A stretch of DNA of 64,000 bases from Algibacter pectinivorans (GTDB taxonomy: Bacteria > Bacteroidota > Bacteroidia > Flavobacteriales > Flavobacteriaceae), in NCBI RefSeq assembly GCF_900112595.1, contig NZ_FOMI01000003.1, positions 434,001 through 498,000 on the forward strand, written 5' to 3'. The position numbers and the translations under genes are program-made. A model generated the notes under the pieces. That model was not told the DNA's origin and did no database searches. It worked only from the letters and a program-made list of their open reading frames with translations. Below, piece by piece: positions 54,156 through 63,394 of the stretch (within the stretch, counting starts at the first letter, position 1; each line of letters opens with the position of its first letter).

Positions 54156-54187
54156 AAACCCGTTTGAGACAATCAAGCGGGTTTTTT
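54156..54187 (+). terminator. attenuator terminator of the histidine operon
   Basis: A 12-base stem, with one G-U pair, joins 54156-54167 and 54173-54184 around a five-base loop (GACAA) and runs into six T. Confidence 0.9.
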
Positions 54188-54233
54188 AATTCTAATGCCA
54201 ACTAGATTGTTTCAAACTCATAAAAACAAGATA

Positions 54234-55091
54234 ATGAGTAAATTAAGAATTGCAGTACAGAAATCGGGTCGTTTAAATGAAGATTCGATGCAAATATTAA
54301 AAGACATTGGTATTTCTATTGATAATGGAAAAGATCAATTAAAAGCTTCGGCTAGAAATTTCCCTGTTGAAGTATTCTATTTAAGAAACGGCGACATTCC
54401 GCAGTATTTAAAAGATGGCGTAGTAGATGCCGCTATTATTGGCGAGAATGTTTTAATTGAAAAAGGAAACGACTTAAAGTTTGTAGAGCGTTTAGGCTTT
54501 TCGAAATGTAAAGTTTCTATTGCCGTTCCTAAAGATTCAAAGGATAATTCTTTAAAGGACTTAAACGGTAAAAAAATAGCAACTTCGTACCCAGAAACTG
54601 TTAAAAAGTTTTTAAAAGAACAAAATATTGATGCCCAATTACACATCATTAACGGATCGGTAGAAATTGCGCCAAACATTGGTTTAGCCGATGGTATATG
54701 CGATATCGTTTCTAGTGGTAGTACTTTATTTAAAAATGGATTAAAAGAGATTGAAGTCTTATTAAAATCTGAAGCTGTATTGGCTGTTTCCCCAATTTTA
54801 AATGATGAAAAACAAGCCATTTTAGATACTATTCAATTTAGAATACAATCTGTTTTAAAAGGTAGAGATTCTAAATATGTTTTGCTTAACGCGCCTAATG
54901 ATAAGTTGGAAGACATTATTGCTTTATTACCAGGTATGAAGAGCCCAACAGTATTGCCATTAGCGCAAGAAGGCTGGAGCTCTGTACACTCGGTAATTCC
55001 TAAAAATGACTTTTGGAATATCATAGAGGGTTTAAAAGCAAATGGAGCACAAGGTATTTTAGTGTGTCCAATTGAAAAAATGGTGCTTTAA
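54234..55091 (+). CDS. hisG: ATP phosphoribosyltransferase (long form)
   Basis: The 285-residue protein is HisG, which joins ATP and PRPP in the first step of histidine synthesis. The start at 54234 (MSKLRIAVQKSGRL) fits the family; an ATG at 54195 would add 13 unrelated residues. Its length and C-terminal regulatory part (about 210-285) mark the long form, which is feedback-inhibited by histidine and needs no HisZ. It is the first structural gene behind the attenuator. Confidence 0.95.
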   Translation: MSKLRIAVQKSGRLNEDSMQILKDIGISIDNGKDQLKASARNFPVEVFYLRNGDIPQYLKDGVVDAAIIGENVLIEKGNDLKFVERLGFSKCKVSIAVPKDSKDNSLKDLNGKKIATSYPETVKKFLKEQNIDAQLHIINGSVEIAPNIGLADGICDIVSSGSTLFKNGLKEIEVLLKSEAVLAVSPILNDEKQAILDTIQFRIQSVLKGRDSKYVLLNAPNDKLEDIIALLPGMKSPTVLPLAQEGWSSVHSVIPKNDFWNIIEGLKANGAQGILVCPIEKMVL

Positions 55092-55100
55092 TCGCTTATC

Positions 55101-56384
55101 ATGAAAATTATAAATAATCCAAATAAAGAAAGTTGGTCGGATGTTTTAAAACGACCAACGCAGACAGTTGGTGATATAGAATCCATCGTTAACGAGATAT
55201 TTAAAGATGTTTCTATTAACGGCGATGACGCGATAAAAACATATACCGAAAGATTTGATGGTATTCGTTTAGAAAATAATGAAGTTTCAGTTTCAGAAAT
55301 TGAAAATGCCATTGCTAAAGTACCAGAAAACCTTAAAAATGCTATAATTAAGGCCAAAGGTAATATTGAAGCTTTCCATACCGCCCAAAAAACAGAAAAA
55401 GTAGCTATTGAAACTACTAAAGGTGTACAATGTTGGCAGGAAAAACGACCTATTCAAAAAGTAGGTTTGTATATCCCTGGTGGCACAGCGCCTTTGTTTT
55501 CAACCGTTTTAATGTTGGCGGTTCCTGCTCAAATTGCGGGTTGTAAAGAGATTGTGCTATGTTCGCCACCAAATAAAGCAGGCGAATTAGCACCCGAAAT
55601 TTTATTTGCTGCCAAACTTTGTGGCGTTACTAAAATTATAAAAGTAGGAGGTATTCAGGCCGTTGCTGGACTTACGTTTGGCACAGAAACTATTCCGCAG
55701 GTTTATAAAATTTTCGGACCAGGAAATCAATTTGTAACCGTTGCCAAACAACTAGCAACTAAACATGGTGTGGCTATCGATATGCCTGCAGGTCCAAGTG
55801 AATTACTAATTGTGGCCGACGAAACGGCTAATGCGTCTTATATCGCTTCAGACTTGTTAAGTCAAGCTGAGCATGGTGCAGATAGTCAAGTAATACTAGT
55901 GGCGACTTCTAAAACATTAATTGATAATGTTTCGGATGAAGTTGAAAAACAATTAAATGTCCTTCCGCGTAAAGCAATTGCCGAAAAAGCCATAGCCAAC
56001 TCAAAGTTGATTTATGTTGAAAACGATACTATTGCCCTCGAATTAATTAACGAATACGGTCCGGAGCATTTTATAATTTGTTCTAAAAATGAAGATTTGT
56101 ATGTAGATGGTATAAGCAATGCAGGTTCCGTTTTTATTGGGGATTATACACCAGAAAGTGCTGGCGATTATGCCTCGGGAACCAACCATACATTACCAAC
56201 TAATGGCTTTTCTAAAGCCTATTCCGGAGTTAATTTAGATAGCTTTTTAAAGAGCATGACGTTTCAAAAAATATCAAAGGCAGGCCTTTTAAATATTGGC
56301 GAAACTATTGAGTTAATGGCAGAAGCAGAAGGTTTACAGGCTCATAAAAATGCTGTAAGTATTCGTTTAAAAGATTTAAAATGA
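55101..56384 (+). CDS. hisD: histidinol dehydrogenase
   Basis: The 427-residue protein is HisD, which carries out the last two oxidations of histidine synthesis with NAD and zinc. It has GLYIPGGTAPLFSTVLM, AGPSELLIVADE and the SAGDYASGTNHTLPT segment, which holds zinc and substrate ligands. The end overlaps hisC by four bases (ATGA). Confidence 0.96.
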   Translation: MKIINNPNKESWSDVLKRPTQTVGDIESIVNEIFKDVSINGDDAIKTYTERFDGIRLENNEVSVSEIENAIAKVPENLKNAIIKAKGNIEAFHTAQKTEKVAIETTKGVQCWQEKRPIQKVGLYIPGGTAPLFSTVLMLAVPAQIAGCKEIVLCSPPNKAGELAPEILFAAKLCGVTKIIKVGGIQAVAGLTFGTETIPQVYKIFGPGNQFVTVAKQLATKHGVAIDMPAGPSELLIVADETANASYIASDLLSQAEHGADSQVILVATSKTLIDNVSDEVEKQLNVLPRKAIAEKAIANSKLIYVENDTIALELINEYGPEHFIICSKNEDLYVDGISNAGSVFIGDYTPESAGDYASGTNHTLPTNGFSKAYSGVNLDSFLKSMTFQKISKAGLLNIGETIELMAEAEGLQAHKNAVSIRLKDLK

Positions 56385-57433
56385 TAAGGTTTAACATCCA
56401 AAATATAATTAGAGCGAACGTAAAAGCTATGAAAGCTTATAGTTCGGCGCGAGACGAATATGTTTCCGATGGTTCTAAAATGATTTTTTTAGATGCCAAC
56501 GAAAATCCATTCGAGAATGGTGTAAATCGTTATCCCGATCCGCTTCAGCGTTCATTAAAATCTGTATTATCGGAACAAAAAAATGTTCCAGAAAATCAAA
56601 TTTTACTTGGTAATGGAAGCGATGAAGTTTTAGATTTATTGTTTAGAGCTTTTTGCGAGCCAAAGCAAGATAATATCATCACATTACCTCCAACTTACGG
56701 TATGTATACCGTGTTATCTAATTTAAACGAAGTTGAGGAGCGTAAAGTGGAGTTAAATGAAAATTTTCAACCAAATGTTGAAGCCATTCTAGACACCATA
56801 GATGAAAACTCAAAAATGCTTTTCATTTGTTCGCCTAATAACCCAACAGGAAACCTTATTGCTTCAGATAAAATTAAAACATTACTTGAAAATTTTAATG
56901 GTTTAGTAGTCATTGATGAAGCCTACATCGATTTTTCAAATCAAGATAGTTGGGTTTCAGAATTAAGTAATTACCCGAATTTAATCGTTACTCAAACGCT
57001 ATCAAAAGCTTATGGTTTGGCAGGAATTCGTTTAGGTCTGTGTTTCGCTTCCGCGGAAATTATTTCAGTTTTAAATAAAATCAAACCGCCGTATAACGTT
57101 AATGAGTTAACTCAAAAACGAGCATTAGAGCGTATTTCGAACTTAGAAGCGGTAAAGGAAGAAGTAAAATCGGTTTTAAAAGAACGTGATATATTAATTG
57201 AAGCTTTAAAAAATATCAATTTTGTAGAAACCATTTTTCCTACCGAAGCTAATTTTGTTTTGGCTAGGGTAGATGATGCTACTAAACGATACAACCAGTT
57301 AATAGCAAACGGTATTGTTATTAGAAACCGAACAACCCAACCATTATGTAAAAACACATTACGTTTTACGGTTGGAACCGAAATTGAAAATAAAACATTA
57401 ATTTCTGCTTTAAGGCAGTTAGCAATTAGCTAA
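56381..57433 (+). CDS. hisC: histidinol-phosphate aminotransferase
   Basis: The 350-residue protein is HisC, a PLP-dependent class I/II aminotransferase. It has [12 protein letters not shown], a PLP-contact segment CSPNNPTGN and the PLP lysine in [15 protein letters not shown]. It overlaps hisD by four bases and precedes hisB by 10. Confidence 0.95.
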   Translation: MIRFNIQNIIRANVKAMKAYSSARDEYVSDGSKMIFLDANENPFENGVNRYPDPLQRSLKSVLSEQKNVPENQILLGNGSDEVLDLLFRAFCEPKQDNIITLPPTYGMYTVLSNLNEVEERKVELNENFQPNVEAILDTIDENSKMLFICSPNNPTGNLIASDKIKTLLENFNGLVVIDEAYIDFSNQDSWVSELSNYPNLIVTQTLSKAYGLAGIRLGLCFASAEIISVLNKIKPPYNVNELTQKRALERISNLEAVKEEVKSVLKERDILIEALKNINFVETIFPTEANFVLARVDDATKRYNQLIANGIVIRNRTTQPLCKNTLRFTVGTEIENKTLISALRQLAIS

Positions 57434-57443
57434 AAGCATAAAT

Positions 57444-58580
57444 ATGAAAAAAGTACTTTTTATAGACCGAGATGGGACATTGGTTTTAGAACCACCTGTT
57501 GATTATCAATTAGATAGTTTAGAGAAGCTAGAATATTTTCCAAAAGTATTTCAATACATGGCTAAAATAGCCAATGAGTTGGATTATGAGTTGGTTATGG
57601 TTACAAATCAAGATGGTTTAGGTACCGATAGCTTTCCAGAAGATACCTTTTGGCCAGCCCAAAACAAAATAATTGATGCCTTTGCTAAGGAAGGCGTGGT
57701 GTTTTCTGAAGTATTTATAGATAAAACGTTTCCTCATGAAAATGCAGAAACGCGTAAACCTAGAACAGGCCTATTAACTAAGTATTTTTCTGAAGATTAT
57801 GATTTAGAAAATTCATTCGTTTTAGGAGATAGAATTACAGACATGGAATTGGCAAAAAATCTGGGAGCAAAAGGTATTTATTTATCTGAAAACCCAGAAT
57901 TAGGAGCCGATGAAATTGAAACTTCAAAACAAGATATTCAAGATTGTATTGCCTTAACAAGTACAGATTGGTCGGCTATTTATGAGTTTTTAAAACTTGA
58001 AAGTCGTGTTGAAGAAATTACGCGTAACACCAATGAAACCAAAATTTATATAAAATTAAATTTAGATGGTTCAGGTAAAAATGATATAGATACAGGACTG
58101 TCTTTCTTCGACCATATGTTAGATCAAATTGGTCGCCACGGCGCCATGGATTTAACAGTAAAAGTTGATGGCGATTTAGAAGTTGACGAACACCATACTA
58201 TAGAAGACACTATGATTGCTTTAGGCGAGTTATTTAATAAAGCTTTAGGTAATAAATTAGGTATTGAACGTTACGGATTTTGTTTACCAATGGACGATTG
58301 TTTAGCCCAAGTTGCTGTCGATTTTGGAGGTAGAAATTGGTTGGAATGGGATGCCGAATTTAAACGTGAAAAAATTGGTGATATGCCAACCGAAATGTTT
58401 TTCCATTTATTTAAGTCATTTACAGATGGTGCTAAATGTAATTTAAATGTAAAAGCAGAAGGTATTAACGAACACCACAAAATAGAAGGTATTTTTAAGG
58501 CTTTTGCAAAAGCAATGAAAATGGCTGTAAAAAGAGACCCTAACAAAATGTTTTTACCATCAACTAAAGGAATGCTTTAA
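57444..58580 (+). CDS. hisB: bifunctional histidinol-phosphatase / imidazoleglycerol-phosphate dehydratase
   Basis: The 378-residue protein is a fused HisB. The N-terminal HAD phosphatase has [12 protein letters not shown] and [12 protein letters not shown]. The C-terminal dehydratase (about 190-378) has [22 protein letters not shown] and [16 protein letters not shown] with the manganese-binding histidines. It overlaps hisH by one base (TAATG). Confidence 0.96.
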   Translation: MKKVLFIDRDGTLVLEPPVDYQLDSLEKLEYFPKVFQYMAKIANELDYELVMVTNQDGLGTDSFPEDTFWPAQNKIIDAFAKEGVVFSEVFIDKTFPHENAETRKPRTGLLTKYFSEDYDLENSFVLGDRITDMELAKNLGAKGIYLSENPELGADEIETSKQDIQDCIALTSTDWSAIYEFLKLESRVEEITRNTNETKIYIKLNLDGSGKNDIDTGLSFFDHMLDQIGRHGAMDLTVKVDGDLEVDEHHTIEDTMIALGELFNKALGNKLGIERYGFCLPMDDCLAQVAVDFGGRNWLEWDAEFKREKIGDMPTEMFFHLFKSFTDGAKCNLNVKAEGINEHHKIEGIFKAFAKAMKMAVKRDPNKMFLPSTKGML

Positions 58581-59161
58581 TGAAATTAGTTATAATAAAT
58601 TATGGTGCTGGAAATATAAAAAGTATTCAGTTTGCCTTTAAAAGACTGGGTGTAGATGCTATTTTATCTAATAATCCAGATGAAATTAAAGAAGCCGATA
58701 AAATAATTTTCCCGGGTGTAGGCGAAGCGAGTACTGCTATGAATATGCTTAAAGAAAGTGGGTTAGATAAATTAATTCCTACCTTAAAACAACCGGTTTT
58801 AGGCATTTGTTTAGGTATGCAATTATTGTGTAAACACACAGAAGAAGGCGACACTAAAGGTATTGGCATATTTCAAACCAATGTAAAACGCTTCACAAAC
58901 AAGGTGAAAGTGCCGCAAATGGGTTGGAATGTCATTAAAGATTTAAAATCTGATTTGTTTAAAGGCATTAAAGAAAGTGAATACATGTATTTAGTGCATA
59001 GTTATTATGCAGAGCATTGTAACGAAACTATTGCTAAAACAGATTACGGTCTTAATTATGCTTCTGCTTTGCAACACGAAAACTTTTACGGTGTGCAGTT
59101 TCATCCAGAAAAGAGTGGCGTTGAGGGCGCTAAAATATTAAAGAATTTTTTAGAATTATAA
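58580..59161 (+). CDS. hisH: imidazole glycerol phosphate synthase, glutamine amidotransferase subunit
   Basis: The 193-residue protein is HisH, a class I glutaminase that feeds ammonia to HisF. The catalytic cysteine is in GICLGMQLL and the His-Glu pair is in [10 protein letters not shown]. It begins at the last base of hisB and ends one base before hisA. Confidence 0.95.
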   Translation: MKLVIINYGAGNIKSIQFAFKRLGVDAILSNNPDEIKEADKIIFPGVGEASTAMNMLKESGLDKLIPTLKQPVLGICLGMQLLCKHTEEGDTKGIGIFQTNVKRFTNKVKVPQMGWNVIKDLKSDLFKGIKESEYMYLVHSYYAEHCNETIAKTDYGLNYASALQHENFYGVQFHPEKSGVEGAKILKNFLEL

Positions 59162-59162
59162 T

Positions 59163-59897
59163 ATGAGAATAATACCAGCCATTGACATTATAGACGGAAA
59201 ATGTGTTCGCCTTACAAAAGGAGATTACGATACTAAAAAAATATATAACGAAAACCCTTTGGAGGTTGCCAAAATGTTTGAAGGGTCCGGCATTGAGTAT
59301 TTACATTTAGTAGATTTAGATGGTGCCAAGGCGAAGCATATTGTCAACTATAAAGTCTTGGAACAAATAGCTTCAAAAACCAAATTAAAAATAGATTTTG
59401 GTGGTGGTTTAAAAACTAACGAAGATTTACATATTGCTTTTAATTCTGGAGCTAGACAAATTACAGGAGGTAGTATTGCGGTTAAAGATGCTGAAACTTT
59501 TGAAGGTTGGATATCTAAATACGGCGGAAACAAAATTATTTTAGGTGCCGATAGCGATGCAGGGAAAATTTCTATTAGTGGCTGGATGGAACAAAGTAAA
59601 GAAGATGTTATTCCATTTATTAAAGGCTACCAAAAGAAAGGTATTCAATATGTTATTTGTACAGATATTTCTAAAGATGGTATGTTAGAAGGTCCTTCTT
59701 TCGATTTATATAAAGAAATTATTGATTCTTGCAGTAACAGTAGTAGCGGACAGTCTATAAAACTTATAGCATCAGGAGGGATTTCTCATATCGATGAGTT
59801 ACCTAAATTAATCGAGTTAGGATGCGAAGGCGTTATTATAGGAAAAGCGATTTACGAAAATAGAATTAAACTACACCAACTAGAAAAATTTGTATAA
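59163..59897 (+). CDS. hisA: ProFAR isomerase
   Basis: The 244-residue TIM-barrel protein is HisA. It starts [17 protein letters not shown], with the first catalytic Asp in the AIDI segment, and has [12 protein letters not shown] with the second Asp. The two phosphate-binding glycine regions ([13 protein letters not shown]) are present. It shares one base with hisF. Confidence 0.95.
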   Translation: MRIIPAIDIIDGKCVRLTKGDYDTKKIYNENPLEVAKMFEGSGIEYLHLVDLDGAKAKHIVNYKVLEQIASKTKLKIDFGGGLKTNEDLHIAFNSGARQITGGSIAVKDAETFEGWISKYGGNKIILGADSDAGKISISGWMEQSKEDVIPFIKGYQKKGIQYVICTDISKDGMLEGPSFDLYKEIIDSCSNSSSGQSIKLIASGGISHIDELPKLIELGCEGVIIGKAIYENRIKLHQLEKFV

Positions 59898-60652
59898 TGC
59901 TAACAAAAAGAATTATACCTTGTTTAGATATTAAAAACGGAAGAACTGTAAAAGGTGTTAATTTTGTGGATTTAAGAGACGCAGGAGATCCCGTTGAATT
60001 GGCTAAACAGTATGCAAATCAAGGGGCAGACGAATTAGTATTTCTAGATATTTCTGCTACTTTAGAAGGTCGCGGAACCACTTTAGACATGGTTTTACAC
60101 GTAGCCGAACAAGTTAATATTCCATTTACCGTTGGTGGAGGCATTTCTAGCGTAGAGCATGTTGATGCTTTATTACAATGTGGTGCAGATAAGGTGTCTA
60201 TCAACTCCTCTGCTGTTAAAAGGCCAGAATTGGTAAATGAATTATCAAACAAATTTGGAAGTCAATGTGTTGTTGTCGCTATTGATGCAAAACAAATAGA
60301 TGGCCAATGGAAAGTACATTTAGCAGGCGGAAGTATTCCAACAGAAATCGATTTATTTGAATGGGCAAAAGAAGTCGAAGAACGTGGAGCAGGAGAGATT
60401 CTATTCACATCAATGGATCATGATGGTACTAAAAATGGATTTGCAAATGAAGCTTTAGCTAGATTATCTGAAGAATTAAACATTCCCATAATAGCCTCGG
60501 GTGGAGCTGGAAATGTACAACACTTTGTAGACACTTTTAAAGAAGGAAAATCTGATGCAGCCTTGGCAGCAAGTGTGTTTCATTTTGGTGAAATTCCAAT
60601 TCCAGAATTAAAAAAAGAATTAAAAAGTAATAATATAGAAGTACGATTATAA
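59897..60652 (+). CDS. hisF: imidazole glycerol phosphate synthase, cyclase subunit
   Basis: The 251-residue TIM-barrel protein is HisF, partner of HisH. It begins [20 protein letters not shown] with the catalytic Asp in CLDI and has [13 protein letters not shown] with the second Asp. VGGGIS and IASGGAGN are the phosphate sites. Confidence 0.96.
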   Translation: MLTKRIIPCLDIKNGRTVKGVNFVDLRDAGDPVELAKQYANQGADELVFLDISATLEGRGTTLDMVLHVAEQVNIPFTVGGGISSVEHVDALLQCGADKVSINSSAVKRPELVNELSNKFGSQCVVVAIDAKQIDGQWKVHLAGGSIPTEIDLFEWAKEVEERGAGEILFTSMDHDGTKNGFANEALARLSEELNIPIIASGGAGNVQHFVDTFKEGKSDAALAASVFHFGEIPIPELKKELKSNNIEVRL

Positions 60653-60705
60653 ATCGCGCGTGTTATGCTTAACTTGGTTTGGCATTTCAATAATAAAAAA
60701 TAATC

Positions 60706-61299
60706 ATGACCATAAAATACGACTCAAACGGATTAGTTCCAGCTATTATTCAAGATGCCACAACAAAAAATGTGTTAATGTTGGGCTATATGAATGCTGA
60801 ATCTTACGAGAAAACTATAGAAACTAAGAAGGTTACTTTTTTTAGTAGAAGTAAACAGCGCCTTTGGACTAAAGGTGAAGAAAGCGGTAATTTTTTAAAC
60901 CTTGTAGATATAAAAAATGATTGTGATAACGATTCTTTACTTATTCAAGTTAATCCAGTAGGACCAACATGCCATACCGGTACAGATACCTGTTGGAAAG
61001 AGGAAAACAAATCTAATTATGGTTTCTTTTCTACTTTAGAAGATGTTATTGCAGAGCGTGTAGCTAATAAGGATACCAAAAAATCTTATGTGGCTAGTTT
61101 GTTTGCTAAAGGTATAAATAAAGTAGCTCAAAAAGTAGGCGAGGAGGCTGTGGAAACCGTTATTGAGGCTATGGATAATAACGATGAGTTATTTTTATAT
61201 GAATCGGCAGATTTGTTGTTTCATTACCTAATGCTTTTACAAGCCAAAGGATTTACCCTAAAGGATATCGAGAAAGAATTAATAGGAAGACACAAATAA
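60706..61299 (+). CDS. hisIE: bifunctional phosphoribosyl-AMP cyclohydrolase / phosphoribosyl-ATP pyrophosphatase
   Basis: The 197-residue protein fuses HisI (about 1-105) and HisE (about 110-197). The HisI part has LGYMNAESY, FFSRSKQRLWTKGEESGN and CHTGTDTCW, with the zinc cysteines. The HisE part has KVGEEAVETVIEA and the ESADLLFHYL segment. It closes the operon; a terminator follows immediately. Confidence 0.95.
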   Translation: MTIKYDSNGLVPAIIQDATTKNVLMLGYMNAESYEKTIETKKVTFFSRSKQRLWTKGEESGNFLNLVDIKNDCDNDSLLIQVNPVGPTCHTGTDTCWKEENKSNYGFFSTLEDVIAERVANKDTKKSYVASLFAKGINKVAQKVGEEAVETVIEAMDNNDELFLYESADLLFHYLMLLQAKGFTLKDIEKELIGRHK

Positions 61300-61301
61300 G
61301 T

Positions 61302-61334
61302 AAAAAAGGCTTTAGTACAACTAAGGCCTTTTTT
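61302..61334. terminator. bidirectional terminator after the histidine operon
   Basis: AAAAAAGGC plus TTAGT pairs with ACTAA plus GCCTTTTTT (one T-G pair between) around a three-base loop. It lies between hisIE and the convergent membrane-protein gene at 61344-61763. Confidence 0.88.
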
Positions 61335-61343
61335 ATTATCAGT

Positions 61344-61763
61344 TTAAGCTATCCAATGTTTTGAGGCTGCAAATCTAGAAAATACCAAAAAGGCTATAGC
61401 AAATACAATAATTATAAGCACCATAGCTACGCTTGCGGCTTCACCGGTTACTAAGGCATATCCCATTTGTAATAAAACGGCAATTAGCGATATAAGCCAA
61501 AAAGTGGTGGCAATTTTTTTTCTAAGTAATAAAAAAATGGCTCCCAAAACGCCGGTAAAAACGGCTATGGCAAAAGCGCCCATGGTCCAAGAAGGGGCAT
61601 TTGCAGCAATTTCAAGCTGTTCTGGTGTAAAAGAATTTCTATAACGTTCTGTATTATAGGCTTGTCCTAAATATCCATCAACGCCTAGAGCATTCCAAAC
61701 TAGCGCAATAATACTGATAATCCAGAACCAAATAGGTGGTTTATTAAAGTATGTGTTGGTCAT
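61344..61763 (-). CDS. four-helix membrane protein of unknown function
   Basis: The 139-residue protein has about four membrane helices: WFWIISIIALVWNALGV, MGAFAIAVFTGVLGAIFLLL, TTFWLISLIAVLLQMGYAL and a C-terminal one. A soluble loop NTERYRNSFTPEQ follows the first. No function can be assigned. It is convergent with the his operon and divergent from the TruA-like gene. Confidence 0.85.
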   Translation of the reverse strand: MTNTYFNKPPIWFWIISIIALVWNALGVDGYLGQAYNTERYRNSFTPEQLEIAANAPSWTMGAFAIAVFTGVLGAIFLLLRKKIATTFWLISLIAVLLQMGYALVTGEAASVAMVLIIIVFAIAFLVFSRFAASKHWIA

Positions 61764-61859
61764 AATACTTGGTATTTTGTAAGTTATTAGTATTACAAGT
61801 TATAATTTTTTTGTTAAAATTAATAATTACCCTATTTTCCGCATCAATTTAATTTTAAA

Positions 61860-62636
61860 ATGAAAAAATACTTCTACTTTATTACTATTCAATACTTAGG
61901 CTATCGCTTTCATGGTTGGCAAAAACAACCAGATGTAAAAACCTTGCATTTAATGGTAGATAGAACATTAAATTTTATTTTAGAAGGTAAGCGTTTTAAA
62001 AGTTTAAGTTCGGGTAGAACAGATGCCATGGTTTCGGCAGAATGTGCAGCCATTGAACTTTTTCTGTTTGAACCTATAGAAGATTTAACCGCGTTTTTAG
62101 AACTTTTTAATCGTAATTTACCCCAAGATATTCGGGCCTTAAACATAAAAGAAGTTGATGCCGAGTTCAATATTATAAAAAACTCTAAGATTAAAGAATA
62201 CTTGTATTTGTTTGCCCATGGCCAAAAATGCCATCCGTTTTGTGCACCAATTATGACCACTATTTTAGATGAGCTGGATATAGAGATCATGAAACAAGGC
62301 GCTAAGATTTTTGAAGGCGAAAACTATTTAAAAACGTATTGCTATAAACCTACCGATAATGGCATTTATACACGAACCATATTAACATGCGAGTTAATAG
62401 AAAACAATCTATATACTGCCAATTACTTTCCCGATCAATCTTATATACTACGCGTTAGAGGTAAAGGCTTTATGCGCAATCAAATCCGCTTAATGATGGG
62501 AACACTAATTGATTTAGGTAAAGGTAAACTTACCATTAAGGATATTCAAGATAGTTTGGTTCCAGATAGCAATATAAAGATGAATTATATTGCGCCTGCA
62601 TCAGGTTTAATATTAAACAAAATAGATTTCGAATAA
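61860..62636 (+). CDS. TruA-like tRNA pseudouridine synthase (divergent)
   Basis: The 258-residue protein has the TruA fold and the catalytic Asp, D55, in SSGRTDAMVSA. Canonical TruA has GRTDAGVHA, so Gly and His are replaced by Met and Ser. RGKGFMRNQIRLMMGTLIDLG in the C-terminal half is typical of TruA. TruA modifies U38-40 in tRNA anticodon stems; this version may be a paralog with other targets. Whether a canonical truA exists elsewhere cannot be seen here. Confidence 0.87.
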   Translation: MKKYFYFITIQYLGYRFHGWQKQPDVKTLHLMVDRTLNFILEGKRFKSLSSGRTDAMVSAECAAIELFLFEPIEDLTAFLELFNRNLPQDIRALNIKEVDAEFNIIKNSKIKEYLYLFAHGQKCHPFCAPIMTTILDELDIEIMKQGAKIFEGENYLKTYCYKPTDNGIYTRTILTCELIENNLYTANYFPDQSYILRVRGKGFMRNQIRLMMGTLIDLGKGKLTIKDIQDSLVPDSNIKMNYIAPASGLILNKIDFE

Positions 62637-62638
62637 TC

Positions 62639-62761
62639 TTAATGCACTCTAAACAGCATATTTAAAAGGCGTTTTGCGGCGTTTTCACCTCCTTTTTTAC
62701 TTGTTTCATTTTGAAATGAGCAAGGATTTTTATCATACGAACAAACCGTATTGCTACTCAT
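62639..62761 (-). CDS. 40-residue hypothetical protein
   Basis: A clean ATG-to-TAA frame of 40 codons encodes a hydrophilic peptide with two cysteines (VCSYDKNPC) and a basic C-terminal helix (AAKRLLNMLFRVH). Its codon choice looks like that of real genes nearby. It is convergent with the TruA-like gene, its stop only 2 bases away, and divergent from dps. No family was recognised. Confidence 0.45.
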   Translation of the reverse strand: MSSNTVCSYDKNPCSFQNETSKKGGENAAKRLLNMLFRVH

Positions 62762-62838
62762 ATTATAATTTAGCGGTAAGAAAGAAAGACAGCATAAAAC
62801 TTTCTTTTGAATAGATATTAACCTTTAAAAATATAATT

Positions 62839-63342
62839 ATGAACTATTTAAATATGAATGAGGAAGAAGTACTACCTGTGGTGATGGAATTAAATATTTT
62901 ATTAGCAGATTATCATATATACTATCAAAAACTTCGAAGTAATCATTGGAATGTTAACGGAATAAACTTTTTCGATTTACATGAAAAGTTTGAAGAATTA
63001 TACAATGATGCCAAAATAAAAATCGATGCTATTGCAGAGCGTGTTTTAACATTAAGATATAATCCTATGAGTAAAATGAAGGATTATTTGGAAGCAGCTA
63101 CAATACACGAAGATAGACCTATAAAATCGGATCAAGATATGGTGGATGAAACCTTGAATGATCATAAAATTTTATTGAAACAAATGTCTAAAGTAATTGA
63201 AAAGGCAGATAAAATTTCAGATGAAGGTACTATCGATTTAATTGGTGCATACATAAGAGAACTAGAAAAATCTAGTTGGATGCTAAATGCTTGGGCGACT
63301 AGCAAAATTGAGCAACCTCAAAAAAAGGAGCTTATAAGCTAA
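62839..63342 (+). CDS. dps: Dps-family ferritin-like DNA-protection protein
   Basis: The 167-residue protein has the Dps ferroxidase pattern H36-x11-H48-x14-D63-x3-E67 (NHWNV, FFDLHEKF, KIDAIAER). It would store iron by oxidation with peroxide and bind DNA during stress. The length is normal. The mscS-type gene follows after 52 bases. Confidence 0.93.
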   Translation: MNYLNMNEEEVLPVVMELNILLADYHIYYQKLRSNHWNVNGINFFDLHEKFEELYNDAKIKIDAIAERVLTLRYNPMSKMKDYLEAATIHEDRPIKSDQDMVDETLNDHKILLKQMSKVIEKADKISDEGTIDLIGAYIRELEKSSWMLNAWATSKIEQPQKKELIS

Positions 63343-63394
63343 AACAAGTTAAGTAACTTAATATTTAACTTTTAACCCTATAACATTTATAATC

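Larger units (their letters stand above)
54043..54187 (+). promoter_or_regulatory. histidine operon leader and transcription attenuator
   Basis: The leader contains every element of classic attenuation. A GATATTTG box (54043-54050) is a possible -7 element. The His-rich leader peptide gene is at 54070-54123. Region 1:2 is CATTTTCA (54094-54101) with TGAAAATG (54121-54128). The 2:3 antiterminator is TCTCAAGCG (54109-54117) with CGTTTGAGA (54161-54169), with one G-U pair. The 3:4 terminator is 54156-54167 with 54173-54184, followed by six T (54182-54187). A ribosome stalled at the His codons would free region 2 to pair with region 3 and let transcription continue into hisG. Confidence 0.88.

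Noticed and set aside
54195-54233. Upstream ATG for hisG, 13 codons longer
   Set aside because: The extra residues do not match the family, and the start at 54234 gives the usual HisG N-terminus.
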